Assembly: GCF_030814655.1 (NCBI RefSeq)
Contig: NZ_JAUSVK010000001.1
Location: 2,189,501-2,253,500, forward strand
Source of the DNA: Labrys monachus
Lineage (GTDB): Bacteria > Pseudomonadota > Alphaproteobacteria > Rhizobiales > Labraceae
Length of the DNA stretch: 64,000 nucleotides
Direction of reading: 5' to 3'
Of the stretch, positions 43,738 to 52,192 are shown piece by piece. Numbering within the stretch: position 1 is the stretch's first letter; each line of letters opens with the position of its first letter. The notes beneath the pieces are model-generated. The model was given only the letters and a program-made list of their open reading frames with translations. It was not told the origin of the DNA and made no database searches. Position numbers and translations under genes: made by a program.

Positions 43738-44136
43738 TCACTTCGGCCCTGTGACGGCGCCGATACGGTGGCTCACCATCCTCCCGTCCTCGCCCACTAA
43801 ATGAACGTCCGTTTCGTCGGGGTCTGGCGGATAGTGTGAGGGGGTCCACCCTGCGCCTGCCATCGTGGCCGCAATGTGCTCGCTCACCTGTGCGTAGGGA
43901 CCGCTGCAATACCAATCCATGTGGGTTCCTCGCCCCCTGATCGAGGCAATCAGGCTGCCAGCGTCGCGGAAAGTGTATGCTGCCTCCGTCCCGTCGCTAT
44001 GGGTCCAAATGATATTGGCGAGAGCGGACCACATCGCCTGCGCATTGTCGTCGGACTCGCATATCCATGCCCCGAGGGCCGCCGCAAGGGCGACTTCAAA
44101 GGCGCTTTCGGGAACGAAGTTAGGCTGATCACTCAT
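43738..44136 (-). CDS. Hypothetical protein coupled to the integrase
   Basis: A 132-residue acidic protein: FEVALAAALGAWICESDDNAQAMWSALANIIWTHSDGTEAAYTFRDAGSLIASIRGRG then MDWYCSGP and AATMAGAGWTPSHYPPD. Its ATG overlaps the last 8 bases of the integrase gene (ATGAGTGA), so it is co-translated with it. This position suits a recombination directionality factor or integrase partner, but the sequence is not basic and not like known Xis proteins. Unknown family. Confidence 0.6.
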   Translation of the reverse strand: MSDQPNFVPESAFEVALAAALGAWICESDDNAQAMWSALANIIWTHSDGTEAAYTFRDAGSLIASIRGRGTHMDWYCSGPYAQVSEHIAATMAGAGWTPSHYPPDPDETDVHLVGEDGRMVSHRIGAVTGPK

Positions 44137-45778
44137 CAATGTTGAACCTCGGGAACCTCTCAAAGGCCCTCACCTGCGCCGCGATGCTCACCTCACCATA
44201 GGACCCGCCCACGGTTCCCGCAGCGTGCCCGCAGATGCCATCCAACACGCTATCCTCAATGCCGGCCTCGCGGCCCACGGTCTTGAAGAGGTGGCGCCAT
44301 CCGTGGTTCGGGGCGACCTCGGGGTCCTTCACGATCTGCCGGGCGAACTCCGCGAGGCGGTTCTTGGTGGCCTGCCAGACCCCGCGAATGTCGCCCTCCG
44401 CCTTTGGCGCCACGAACAGATAGCCGGGCTTGGAGCCGCCAACAAAGGCGGGGAACCCGAGGTCCACGAGGTGCGGGTGTAGGACGACTTGGCGGACCTC
44501 TTTGTCCTTCACCGTCCCGGCCTCGGGGGTAATGGTGATGACCCAATTCCCTCCGACCTGGCGGACGTCCTCTTTGCGAAGTTGCACCAGTTCGCCCACG
44601 CGGGCACCTGTGTAGGCGCAGAGCCACGGGACCCACCGCTTAGCCGCGAAGAGCTTGGGGCTTTCCCTTCCCCTCACGTGCTCCGCAGCCTGCTTCAGGA
44701 TCGCCTTGGCTTCGGCATCGGTGAACCCCTTGGACCGTGTGCGGGTGGCCTTTGCGCGGGTCACCTTGACGCCTTCGGTTGGATCCGAGGTAAGCTTTCG
44801 GTTCGCCACGGCCCACTTGAAGATGGACCGAAGGCCGGCGATGTCGCTGTCACCCACCGTCTTGGGGCTGACCCCTTGGGCAAGGCGATGGTCCTTGAAA
44901 GCGATGATGTCATGGACGGTGAGGGCCGCAGCGTCGTCGTGCTTCAGGAAGTCCGCGAGGCGGCCCACGGTGTTGCGATAGCTCTCATAGGTGCTGATGG
45001 TCCGGCCCGCCGCCTTGGCCTCTGTCCACCACGACTCAACAAGCCCTTTGAGGGAGACCTTGGGGGCCGGGCTCGCGGTGGCCCGCCCGGGCTCCTCCCA
45101 CTTGGGATACCGCGCGGCCTTGGGGTCCGGCGAATAGTCGCCATCGGCGTTACGCTTGCGGCTCGCGAAGCCATCGCGGAGCGCCTCCCAGAAGACGCGA
45201 AGCAGAATGGCCCTCGTCTCTGGCGTGACAGAGGGGATGCCCCTGGCGAGCAGCCGGCGGCTAACGAGCGGGCCAACATGTGGCTCAAGGTCCGCGGGCT
45301 CTGTGCTGGCGCCAAGGGCTTCCCAGCGCTCTACAACAGCAACCCAGGCGGCGCGTGTCTCTTCGAGCGTGGGCGGCGTGTCCAGGGTCCACTTGCCGTC
45401 AAACCCAATGGTCCCCGAGACAGTCCGCTCGTTGTCCTCGCCGGCAGCCCAAGAGAGATAGAGGTCGTGAGATAGAGCGGTTGCCTGCTTGAGCGTAAGG
45501 GAGACCGGGGCGTTCTCGCGGAGGCTCCGCCAGATGGCTTCGAGGTACGCCGCGATTTCCGCTTGGCGGACCTTGGCCTCGCTTGGATTGGTGGTCCGCA
45601 GAGACAGCCGGATGAAGGGGGTCTTTTCCGTGATGGTGAGCGGCACGATGGTGCCAGCCAGCGGGATGGCCAGCTTGAGGCCGACCACACGGGCCTTCAG
45701 GTCGGCCGGAATTCGCTGGATGAAGTAGGGGACACGGGAGCCGCTACGACGCACGGGCCGAACCACGCGATAGAGCAT
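44129..45778 (-). CDS. Tyrosine recombinase / integrase of the island
   Basis: A 549-residue integrase, longer than most. The N-terminal part (MLYRVVRPVRRSGSRVPYFIQRIPADLK) resembles the DUF6538-type head of alphaproteobacterial integrases. A core-binding domain (about 250-340) has VSLKGLVESWWTEAKAAGRTISTYESYRNTVGRLADFL. The catalytic domain has CAYTGARVGELVQLR (Arg), KDKEVRQVVLHP (Lys), PNHGWRHLFKT (HxxR), ICGHAAGTVGGSYGEV (His and Tyr). All key residues are present. It is 88 bases from the tRNA-Leu 3' end and reads away from it. It should integrate and excise the element at attB in tRNA-Leu(CAG). Confidence 0.93.
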   Translation of the reverse strand: MLYRVVRPVRRSGSRVPYFIQRIPADLKARVVGLKLAIPLAGTIVPLTITEKTPFIRLSLRTTNPSEAKVRQAEIAAYLEAIWRSLRENAPVSLTLKQATALSHDLYLSWAAGEDNERTVSGTIGFDGKWTLDTPPTLEETRAAWVAVVERWEALGASTEPADLEPHVGPLVSRRLLARGIPSVTPETRAILLRVFWEALRDGFASRKRNADGDYSPDPKAARYPKWEEPGRATASPAPKVSLKGLVESWWTEAKAAGRTISTYESYRNTVGRLADFLKHDDAAALTVHDIIAFKDHRLAQGVSPKTVGDSDIAGLRSIFKWAVANRKLTSDPTEGVKVTRAKATRTRSKGFTDAEAKAILKQAAEHVRGRESPKLFAAKRWVPWLCAYTGARVGELVQLRKEDVRQVGGNWVITITPEAGTVKDKEVRQVVLHPHLVDLGFPAFVGGSKPGYLFVAPKAEGDIRGVWQATKNRLAEFARQIVKDPEVAPNHGWRHLFKTVGREAGIEDSVLDGICGHAAGTVGGSYGEVSIAAQVRAFERFPRFNIDE

Positions 45779-45843
45779 TGTCTGCCACCATTGTTACACA
45801 GTTCCGTGGCGTGTAACTCTCTGACAATGCTTAACTTATTGTC

Positions 45844-45860
45844 CCCGTTCAAGAAACGGG
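45844..45860. terminator. Short hairpin beside attR
   Basis: CCCGTT and AACGGG enclose a 5-base loop, 6 bases from the attR repeat and beyond the tRNA 3' end. It may end the tRNA transcript since integration, or be an arm-type site for the integrase. Confidence 0.4.
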
Positions 45861-45866
45861 TGGGAA

Positions 45867-45883
45867 TGGTGCCCAGAAGAGGA
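45867..45883. repeat. attR: 17-bp repeat within tRNA-Leu 3' end
   Basis: TGGTGCCCAGAAGAGGA, identical to 25539-25555. On this side it forms the functional tRNA 3' end, so the element restores the gene on integration. Confidence 0.85.
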
Positions 45884-45951
45884 CTCGAACCTCCACCTCT
45901 TGCAAGACTGGTACCTGAAACCAGCGCGTCTACCAATTCCGCCATCTGGGC
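45867..45951 (-). tRNA. tRNA-Leu (anticodon CAG)
   Basis: 85 bases on the minus strand, with encoded CCA. Acceptor arms GCCCAG.../CTGGGC pair. The anticodon stem CTGGT/ACCAG encloses loop TTCAGGT with CAG at positions 34-36, which reads CUG codons. The long variable arm (CTTGCAAG type) and the T-arm GAGG-TTCGAGT-CCTC are typical of tRNA-Leu. The 3' end is the attR of the mobile element. Confidence 0.95.
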
Positions 45952-46111
45952 GTGGCGCTGCTTCTAGGGGGAGGGCGGGCGGATGTCAACGCCGATTCAC
46001 ATGCCTCCGCCAGCATTTTGACGGTTCGGTGAAGCGGCTTCCGGTCGTCGCTTCGCCTTGCCTTTGACACCATGCTGGGCTTGGGTGTGGCGGATTCCAA
46101 GGAGGTGTCGG

Positions 46112-46681
46112 GTGGCCGCAGCGATTCTCGATGAAGCCCTGCTCTATGACGGCTGGAACCGCCTGCTGATGGTGAAGGCGCGCACGCCGAGCGGCGCCGT
46201 GATCCATCGCAGCGTCGAGGACCATGGCGATGCGGTGACCGTGCTGCCCTTCGATCCGGTGCGCCGCATGGCGCTGCTGGTGCGGCAGCTGCGGGTGGCG
46301 CTCCTGCGCGGGCATGGCCTCGCCGATTCGCTCGAAGCGCCGGCCGGCATCCTCGACGAGGACGATCCGGCCGCCTGCGCCCGCCGCGAGGCGATGGAGG
46401 AGGCGGGCCTGCTGCTGACCGACCTCGTGCCCCTCGGCTGCGCCTTCCCGATGGCAGGCGTCTCCACCGAGAAGATGCATCTCTTCCTCGCCGAATACGG
46501 CCCGGCGAGCCGCGTCGGCGCCGGGGGCGGCCTGTCCGAGGAGAACGAGGAGATCGAGGTGGTCGAGATCGGGCTGGCCGAGCTCGCCGCCATGGCCGAC
46601 GGCGGCAGCCTGACGGATCTCAAGACCTATGCGCTGGTGCAGACCCTGCGCCTGAAGCGGCCGGAGCTCTTCGGCGGCTAG
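46112..46681 (+). CDS. Nudix hydrolase, ADP-ribose/GDP-mannose pyrophosphatase type
   Basis: A 189-residue Nudix protein. It begins with LYDGWNRLLMVKARTPSGAVIHRSVEDHGDAVTVLPFDPVRRMALLVRQLR. The Nudix box is EAPAGILDEDDPAACARREAMEEAGL, keeping the REAMEEAG core. SEENEEIEVVEI near the end fits the NudF/NudK group, which cleaves ADP-ribose or nucleotide sugars. The GTG at 46112 has a perfect GGAGG (46101-46105) at 6 bases, better than a longer in-frame start. It stands just outside the island, convergent with trpA. Confidence 0.88.
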   Translation: MAAAILDEALLYDGWNRLLMVKARTPSGAVIHRSVEDHGDAVTVLPFDPVRRMALLVRQLRVALLRGHGLADSLEAPAGILDEDDPAACARREAMEEAGLLLTDLVPLGCAFPMAGVSTEKMHLFLAEYGPASRVGAGGGLSEENEEIEVVEIGLAELAAMADGGSLTDLKTYALVQTLRLKRPELFGG

Positions 46682-46739
46682 AGCGTTTTGTGTTTTGACG
46701 GAATCGGCAAAACGCAAAGACGCGTCGAAAAACAAAGAG

Positions 46740-46782
46740 CTAGAGCAAAGCGCCGCTTCTGCCTAAACGCGCTTTGCTCTAG
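46740..46782. terminator. Hairpin between convergent Nudix and trpA genes
   Basis: Perfect 13-bp arms CTAGAGCAAAGCG and CGCTTTGCTCTAG with a 17-base loop. A related TAGAGCGTTTTG stretch precedes it (46680-46691). CTAGAGC-type palindromes recur in intergenic DNA of many Hyphomicrobiales, so this is probably a dispersed repeat serving as a two-way terminator. Confidence 0.7.
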
Positions 46783-46801
46783 CGGCGGCGCCCTTCCGGC
46801 G

Positions 46802-47629
46802 CTATTTGCGGACGGCGTGCGCGCCTTCGGCGATGCGCGCCACCAGGTCGAGCACGGCCGGCACCGTCGCCGGCGTCGCGCGGCCTTCGGCGTCGAGCGA
46901 GGCGCGCACCGCCTCCACCAGGGCCGAGCCGACGACGACGCCGTCGGCGCCCTCGGCGATGGCGCGCGCATGCTCGGCCGTCCGCACGCCGAAGCCGACG
47001 CAGACCGGCAGGTCGGTGTGCTGCTTGATGCGGGACACGGCGGCGGCCACCGCGCCGAAATCGGGTGTGGCCGAGCCGGTGATGCCGGTGATCGAGACGT
47101 AATAGACGAAGCCCGAGGTGTTGCGCAGCACCGTCGGCAGGCGCTTGTCGTCGGTCGTCGGCGTCGCCAGGCGGATGAAGGCGAGGCCGGCGGCGAGGGC
47201 CGGCAGGCAGAGCTCGTCGTCCTCCTCCGGCGGCAGGTCGACGACGATGAGCCCGTCGACGCCGGCGGCCTTGGCGTCCACCAGGAAGCGCTCGACGCCG
47301 TAGATGTAGATCGGGTTGTAATAGCCCATCAGGATGATCGGCGTGGCGTCGTCGCCCTTGCGGAAGTCGCCGACGAGCGCGAGCGTCTTGGCCAGCGTCA
47401 TGCCGCCCTTGAGCGCCCGCAGGCCGCCGGCCTGGATCGCCGGCCCGTCGGCCATCGGGTCGGTGAAGGGCATGCCGATCTCGATGACGTCGGCGCCCGC
47501 GGCCGGCAGGCCGGCGAGGATCTTCGCCGTCGTGCCCGCATCGGGATCCCCCGAGGTGATGAAGGTCACGAGGGCGGCGCGCCTGTCGGCGGCCAGGGCT
47601 TGGAAGCGGGCGGTGAGGCGGCTGGTCAT
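46802..47629 (-). CDS. trpA: Tryptophan synthase alpha chain
   Basis: The 275-residue alpha subunit cleaves indole-3-glycerol phosphate to indole and glyceraldehyde 3-phosphate in the cytoplasm. Family marks: [31 protein letters not shown] with the catalytic Glu and Asp, [36 protein letters not shown] and VCVGFGVRT phosphate-site loop. It follows trpB after 93 bases on the same strand, and indole passes through a tunnel to TrpB. Length is standard. Confidence 0.97.
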   Translation of the reverse strand: MTSRLTARFQALAADRRAALVTFITSGDPDAGTTAKILAGLPAAGADVIEIGMPFTDPMADGPAIQAGGLRALKGGMTLAKTLALVGDFRKGDDATPIILMGYYNPIYIYGVERFLVDAKAAGVDGLIVVDLPPEEDDELCLPALAAGLAFIRLATPTTDDKRLPTVLRNTSGFVYYVSITGITGSATPDFGAVAAAVSRIKQHTDLPVCVGFGVRTAEHARAIAEGADGVVVGSALVEAVRASLDAEGRATPATVPAVLDLVARIAEGAHAVRK

Positions 47630-47722
47630 GGCAAAACCCTGGGAAGCGCGGACGTCCTCGCCCGCATCTTGGAAACGATGGGTGTCTCGCGGCGCACGGG
47701 CCGGCCGCCCGCGCGGGAGCGG

Positions 47723-48943
47723 CTAGCGGCCCCGGCTTTCGAAGATCTCGGAGACCTGCGGCACGTCCTTGTCGCCGCGCCCCGACAGGTTCACCACCAT
47801 CAGGTGGTCCCTGGGCAGCTTGGGCGCGAGCTCGATCACCCGGGCGATGGCGTGGGCCGGCTCGAGCGCGGGGATGATGCCCTCGAGGCGAGAGAGCAGC
47901 TGGAAGGCCTCCAGGGCCTCCTCATCCGTCGCCGACAGATAGGTCACCCGGCCGACATCGTGCAGCCAGGAATGCTCCGGCCCGATGCCGGGATAATCGA
48001 GGCCGGCCGAGATGGAATGGGCTTCCTCGATCTGGCCGTCGGCGTCCATCAGGAGATAGGTGCGGTTGCCGTGCAGCACGCCGGGGCGCCCGCCGGCGAT
48101 CGAGGCGGCGTGCAGCCCGCTCAGCCCATGGCCGGCGGCCTCGACGCCGAAGATCTCCACCCCGGCATCGTCGAGGAAGGGATGGAACAGGCCCATCGCG
48201 TTGGAGCCGCCGCCGATGCAGGCGATGAGGCTGTCCGGCAGGCGGCCCTCGGCCGCCATCATCTGCTCGCGGGTCTCGCGGCCGATGATCGACTGGAAGT
48301 CGCGCACCATGGCGGGATAGGGATGGGGGCCGGCCACCGTGCCGATGCAGTAGAAGGTGTCGTGCACATTGGTGACCCAGTCGCGCAGCGCCTCGTTCAT
48401 GGCGTCCTTCAGCGTCTTCGAGCCGGACTGCACGGGGATGACCTCGGCGCCCAGCATCTTCATGCGGAAGACGTTGGCCTGCTGGCGCTCGACGTCGACG
48501 GCGCCCATATAGACGACGCATTTGAGGCCGAAGCGGGCGCAGAGCGTCGCCGTGGCGACGCCGTGCTGCCCGGCGCCGGTCTCGGCGATGATGCGCGGCT
48601 TGCCCATGCGGCGCGCCAGCATGATCTGGCCGAGCACGTTGTTGACCTTGTGGGAGCCGGTATGGTTGAGCTCCTCGCGCTTGAGGTAGATCTTCGCCCC
48701 GCCGAGATGCTCGGTCAGCCTTTCGGCGAAATAGAGCGGGCTCGGCCGGCCGACATAATGCACCAGATGCCCGCCCATCTCCTTGTGGAAGGCCGGGTCG
48801 ACGCGGGCCTCCTTATAGGCCTGCTCGAGCGACAGGATCAGCGGCATCAGGGTTTCCGCCACGAAACGTCCGCCGAACTGGCCGAAATGACCGCGCTCAT
48901 CGGGTCCGTTGCGGAAGGAATTGAGCTTGGGCGCTTCGGTCAT
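47723..48943 (-). CDS. trpB: Tryptophan synthase beta chain
   Basis: The 406-residue PLP enzyme condenses indole with serine to give tryptophan. Marks: [14 protein letters not shown] at the start, the PLP lysine in [29 protein letters not shown], the phosphate loop [12 protein letters not shown] and [14 protein letters not shown]. Start ATG 48943 overlaps the trpF stop by 4 bases (ATGA), so the two are translationally coupled. It works as an alpha2-beta2 complex with TrpA. Confidence 0.97.
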   Translation of the reverse strand: MTEAPKLNSFRNGPDERGHFGQFGGRFVAETLMPLILSLEQAYKEARVDPAFHKEMGGHLVHYVGRPSPLYFAERLTEHLGGAKIYLKREELNHTGSHKVNNVLGQIMLARRMGKPRIIAETGAGQHGVATATLCARFGLKCVVYMGAVDVERQQANVFRMKMLGAEVIPVQSGSKTLKDAMNEALRDWVTNVHDTFYCIGTVAGPHPYPAMVRDFQSIIGRETREQMMAAEGRLPDSLIACIGGGSNAMGLFHPFLDDAGVEIFGVEAAGHGLSGLHAASIAGGRPGVLHGNRTYLLMDADGQIEEAHSISAGLDYPGIGPEHSWLHDVGRVTYLSATDEEALEAFQLLSRLEGIIPALEPAHAIARVIELAPKLPRDHLMVVNLSGRGDKDVPQVSEIFESRGR

Positions 48944-49626
48944 CGAAGGGGGGTCTCCGGAGGCGGGATGGGGGGCTGGAGGCGGGCGAAGGCGGCGCGG
49001 GCGGCCGCCACGAAAGCCCTGATCCTGTCGGGGTTCTTCACGCCGGGCCGGTCTTCGACGCCGGACGAGACGTCGACGCCGTCGGGGCGGCCGATGCGGA
49101 CGGCGTCGGCGACGTTGGCGGCGTCAAGGCCGCCCGATAGCATGAAGGGCAGGCTGCGGTCGAGATCGCCGAGCACCGTCCAGTCGAAGGCGAGGCCGTT
49201 GCCGCCGGGCAGGGCCGAGCCCTTGGGCGGCTTGGCGTCGAGCAGCAGCCAGTCCGCGCCGGTGCGGTGCGCCTGCGTCCCCTGCAGGTCGGCGCGGGTG
49301 GACACGCCCACCGCCTTGAACACCGGCAGGCGGTAGCGGGCCTTGACGGCCGCCACCCGCTCCGGGCTTTCCCGGCCGTGGAGCTGCAGCGCGTCCGGCG
49401 CCAGCGCCTCGACGATCGCGTCGAGCGCGCCGTCGTCGGCGTCGACGCTGAGCGCGATCTTGCGCGCCCGGCCCGCGACCCGCGGGGCGAGCGCCGCCGC
49501 CCGTTCGGGCGTCAGATGGCGCGGCGACTTGGCGAAGAACACGAAGCCGACCATGTCCGCGCCGGCGGCGAGGGCCGCTTCGAGCGTTTCCGGTGTCGAC
49601 AATCCGCAGATCTTGATCAGGGCCAT
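48940..49626 (-). CDS. trpF: Phosphoribosylanthranilate isomerase
   Basis: The 228-residue TIM-barrel enzyme isomerises phosphoribosylanthranilate in tryptophan synthesis. Marks: [29 protein letters not shown] (catalytic Cys in KICGL), [44 protein letters not shown] (catalytic Asp) and [17 protein letters not shown] chose ATG 49626, which gives the standard MALIKICG start; an ATG at 49647 would add seven residues. It leads the trpF-trpB-trpA run. Confidence 0.95.
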   Translation of the reverse strand: MALIKICGLSTPETLEAALAAGADMVGFVFFAKSPRHLTPERAAALAPRVAGRARKIALSVDADDGALDAIVEALAPDALQLHGRESPERVAAVKARYRLPVFKAVGVSTRADLQGTQAHRTGADWLLLDAKPPKGSALPGGNGLAFDWTVLGDLDRSLPFMLSGGLDAANVADAVRIGRPDGVDVSSGVEDRPGVKNPDRIRAFVAAARAAFARLQPPIPPPETPLR

Positions 49627-49780
49627 GATGTCTGCAGATAGTGGCATCCTGCCGTGGATGCCAGCGAAATACGCACGGCTTCGGCCATTTGGGGCCGTCG
49701 CCGCGCGGGAAATGCCGCCTGTGCGAGCGTATGCCGGGATCGCGGGCGGCAGGCCCGCCGCGATCCCGCGCCCGGCGGGG

Positions 49781-50707
49781 TCAGCCCGCCTTCGGCCGGC
49801 GGGCGCCCTGGGTGTTCAGATAGGCGGCATAGAGCGTCGTGGTTCCGCAGATGAAGAGCCGGTTGCGCTTCGGCCCGCCGAATTCCACGTTGGCGACGAC
49901 TTCCGGCACCACGATCTTGCCGAGCAGCGTGCCATCGGGCGCGTAGCAGAGCACGCCCTCGCCGGTCGAGGTCCAGACATTGCCGTGGATGTCGACGCGG
50001 AAGCCGTCGAAGAGGCCGACGGGGCAGGTCGCGAACACCGCGCCGCCCGACAGCGTGAGGCCGTCGGCGCCGACGTCGAAGACGCGGATGTGGCGGGGGC
50101 CGTCCTGCACATGGGTCGCGCCGGTGTCGGCGACATAGAGCCTGGATTCGTCCGGCGAGAAGGCGATGCCGTTCGGCTTGACGAAGTCGCGCGCCACGGC
50201 ATCGATGCGGCTGCCGTCCGGCGACACCCGGTAGACATAGGAACCGCCGACTTCCGACGGCGCGGCGTCGCCCTCGTAATAGGAATCGATGCCATAGGTC
50301 GGATCGGTGAACCAGATCGAGCCGTCCGACTTCACCACCGCGTCGTTGGGCGAATTGAGGCGCTTGCCTTCGAATTCCGAGGCGATGGTGGTGCGGGTGC
50401 CGTCATGCTCGACGCGGGTGACGGTGCGCGAGAGGTGCTCGCAGCAGATGAGACGGCCCTCGCGGTCGACGGTGTGGCCGTTCTGGTTGCGGCTCGGCTG
50501 CTCGAACACCGAGACGGAGCCGTCGGTGTCGTCGTAGCGCATCAGGCGGTTGTTGGGGATGTCCGACCAGACCAGATATTTGCCGGCGGGGAAATAGGCC
50601 GGCCCCTCGGCCCAGCGCGTTCCGGTATACAGGCGCTCGAGATGGACATTGCCGAAGACGAGTTTCTCAAAGCGCGGATCGATGACTTCGAAGTCCTTGG
50701 TCAGCAT
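49781..50707 (-). CDS. SMP-30/gluconolactonase/LRE family protein
   Basis: A 308-residue six-bladed beta-propeller lactonase-type protein. Metal-site marks: RWAEGPAYFPAGKYLVWSDI (Glu), NSPNDAVVKSDGSIWFTDP (Asn) and KPNGIAFSPDESRLYVADT (Asn and Asp). Such enzymes hydrolyse sugar lactones with a divalent metal; the substrate is unknown. ATG 50707 is the best start. No sugar dehydrogenase lies next to it. It is 153 bases from trpF on the same strand, and I see no functional link. Confidence 0.87.
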   Translation of the reverse strand: MLTKDFEVIDPRFEKLVFGNVHLERLYTGTRWAEGPAYFPAGKYLVWSDIPNNRLMRYDDTDGSVSVFEQPSRNQNGHTVDREGRLICCEHLSRTVTRVEHDGTRTTIASEFEGKRLNSPNDAVVKSDGSIWFTDPTYGIDSYYEGDAAPSEVGGSYVYRVSPDGSRIDAVARDFVKPNGIAFSPDESRLYVADTGATHVQDGPRHIRVFDVGADGLTLSGGAVFATCPVGLFDGFRVDIHGNVWTSTGEGVLCYAPDGTLLGKIVVPEVVANVEFGGPKRNRLFICGTTTLYAAYLNTQGARRPKAG

Positions 50708-50881
50708 GGCGTTTCCCCGATGATTCCGCGGCGGATCTTGCCGATCCGCCACCTTTCCGAAGAGGCCGGCCTTCGTCGATCCCGCTTTCGAACGCGGCGC
50801 CGACGAAGGCCAGAACCCTCATCCGAACGGCAGAGAGCATGGAATTGCGGTCAGGTCGAGGGGGCAAAACGCACGGCAAAT

Positions 50882-50912
50882 AAAAAACGGCGCGGGATGA
50901 TCGCCCGCGCCG
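50882..50912 (-). terminator. Intrinsic terminator of the PotF-like gene
   Basis: On the minus strand CGGCGCGGG, a 7-base loop and CCCGCGCCG are followed by TTTTTTAT, 26 bases after the stop of the PotF-like gene. It is a textbook rho-independent terminator. Confidence 0.9.
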
Positions 50913-50937
50913 ATTCGATGCCGGAAAGCGTTTGGGC

Positions 50938-52062
50938 TTACTGCCCGGTCTTGATCTTGGTCCAGTTGCGCGTCCACAATTTCTGGATCTTGGCGTCCGG
51001 CGGCGTGGTGATGAACAGCTTGGCCAGGGTCGCGGCGTCCGGATAGATCGAGGTGTTGCTGAGGATGTCCGGGTTGACCGACTTCTGCGATTCGAGATTG
51101 CCGTTGGGATAGGAGACGTAGTTGGTGTTCTTGGCTGCGATGTCCGGGCGCATCATGTAGTTGATGAAGGCATGCGCCTCGTCGACATGGGCGGCGTCCT
51201 TCGGGATGGCCATCGAGTCGAACCACATCAGCGCGCCTTCCTTGGGAATGGCATAGCCGATGTCGACCAGCGGCTTGTCCGGCGACTTGGTATGGGCGTC
51301 GATCGCGCGGTTCTTGGCCTGGATCACGTCGCCCGACCAGCCGACGGCGAGGCAGATGTCGCCGTTGGCGAGCGCGTTGATATATTCGGAGGAGTGGAAC
51401 TTCTTCACATATTTGCTGATGGCCACCAGCGCTGCGGTGGCCTTGGCGATGTCCTTGGGGTCCTTGGAATTGGGATCGAGCCCGAGATATTTCTGGGCGG
51501 CCGGGATGAGCTCGTCCGGCGTGTCGAGGAAGTAGATGCCGCAATCGGCGAATTTGGAGAGGATCTCGGGCTTGAAGATCACGTCCCAGCTGTTCATCGG
51601 CTGGTCGCCCATCCGCTGCTTGGCCTTGTCGACATTGTAGCCGATGCCGGTGGTGCCCCACATGTAGTTCACGGCGTATTTGTTGCCGGGATCATAGGTC
51701 TGCAGGCGCTTGACGATTTCGTCCCAGGCATATTTGAGGTTCGGGATCTTCGACTTGTCGAGCGGCTGGAACACGCCCGCCTTGATCTCGCGCTGCAGAT
51801 TGGCGCCGGTCGGCACCACGACGTCATAGCCCGAATGGCCCGCATAGAGCTTGGTCTCGAGGACCTCGTTCGAATCCATGGTGTCGTAGACGACCTTGAT
51901 GCCCGTGTCCTTGGTGAAGCTCTCCAGCACGGAAGGATCGATATAGTCGGACCAGTTGTAGACGTTGACGACCTTGTCCTGGGCCAGGGCCGGTCCGGCA
52001 AGCAGCAGGGCTGCCGTGGCGGCGAGGGCCAGTTTCAACGGATGCGGTTTCGACGCGGGCAT
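50938..52062 (-). CDS. Polyamine ABC transporter substrate-binding protein (PotF/SpuD-like)
   Basis: A 374-residue periplasmic binding protein. Signal peptide: LKLALAATAALLLAGPALAQ. The mature start VVNVYNWSDYIDPSVLESFTKDTGIKVVYDT is typical of putrescine/spermidine-binding proteins, with Trp and Asp of the diamine pocket. DVVVPTGANLQREI, WDVIFKPEILSKFADCGI and DMAIPKDA-like MAIPKDAAHVDEAHAFINYMM also fit. The start at 52062 has GGAGG at good distance. No permease or ATPase genes are near, so partners must lie elsewhere. It is downstream of a PuuA-like gene. Confidence 0.9.
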   Translation of the reverse strand: MPASKPHPLKLALAATAALLLAGPALAQDKVVNVYNWSDYIDPSVLESFTKDTGIKVVYDTMDSNEVLETKLYAGHSGYDVVVPTGANLQREIKAGVFQPLDKSKIPNLKYAWDEIVKRLQTYDPGNKYAVNYMWGTTGIGYNVDKAKQRMGDQPMNSWDVIFKPEILSKFADCGIYFLDTPDELIPAAQKYLGLDPNSKDPKDIAKATAALVAISKYVKKFHSSEYINALANGDICLAVGWSGDVIQAKNRAIDAHTKSPDKPLVDIGYAIPKEGALMWFDSMAIPKDAAHVDEAHAFINYMMRPDIAAKNTNYVSYPNGNLESQKSVNPDILSNTSIYPDAATLAKLFITTPPDAKIQKLWTRNWTKIKTGQ

Positions 52063-52192
52063 CGGGAATACCTCCTCTGGATGAACGCGCGCGCTTTCCC
52101 GGACGCGGCGTCTGTGGTCGGCAAGCCGGAGCATCGCGGTGAGGTGCCCGGTCTTGCGGATTGACGGTGGCAGGCGGGGATCGATGCCTGGC

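Larger units (their letters stand above)
25539..45883. mobile_element. 20.3-kb integrative element in tRNA-Leu(CAG)
   Basis: A 17-bp direct repeat of the tRNA 3' end bounds the element. A 549-residue tyrosine recombinase gene sits next to the intact tRNA at the right end, the classical arrangement for tRNA-targeting integrases. Content: frameshifted protease, serine resolvase, HEPN protein, a candidate origin with DnaA boxes, a three-gene operon ending in a polymerase-like protein, a 1584-residue phage-type polyvalent protein, a second tyrosine recombinase and an IS. I see no capsid, portal, terminase, relaxase or type IV secretion gene. It may be a satellite, a decayed phage-plasmid or a self-replicating island. 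Confidence 0.85.

Noticed and set aside
25539-45883. Complete prophage
   Set aside because: No terminase, portal, capsid, tail or lysis cassette could be found in any frame despite one phage-type giant protein.
46688-49336. 882-codon plus-strand open frame
   Set aside because: Spans the antisense of trpA, trpB and part of trpF, which are unmistakable. High GC keeps the opposite strand free of stops.
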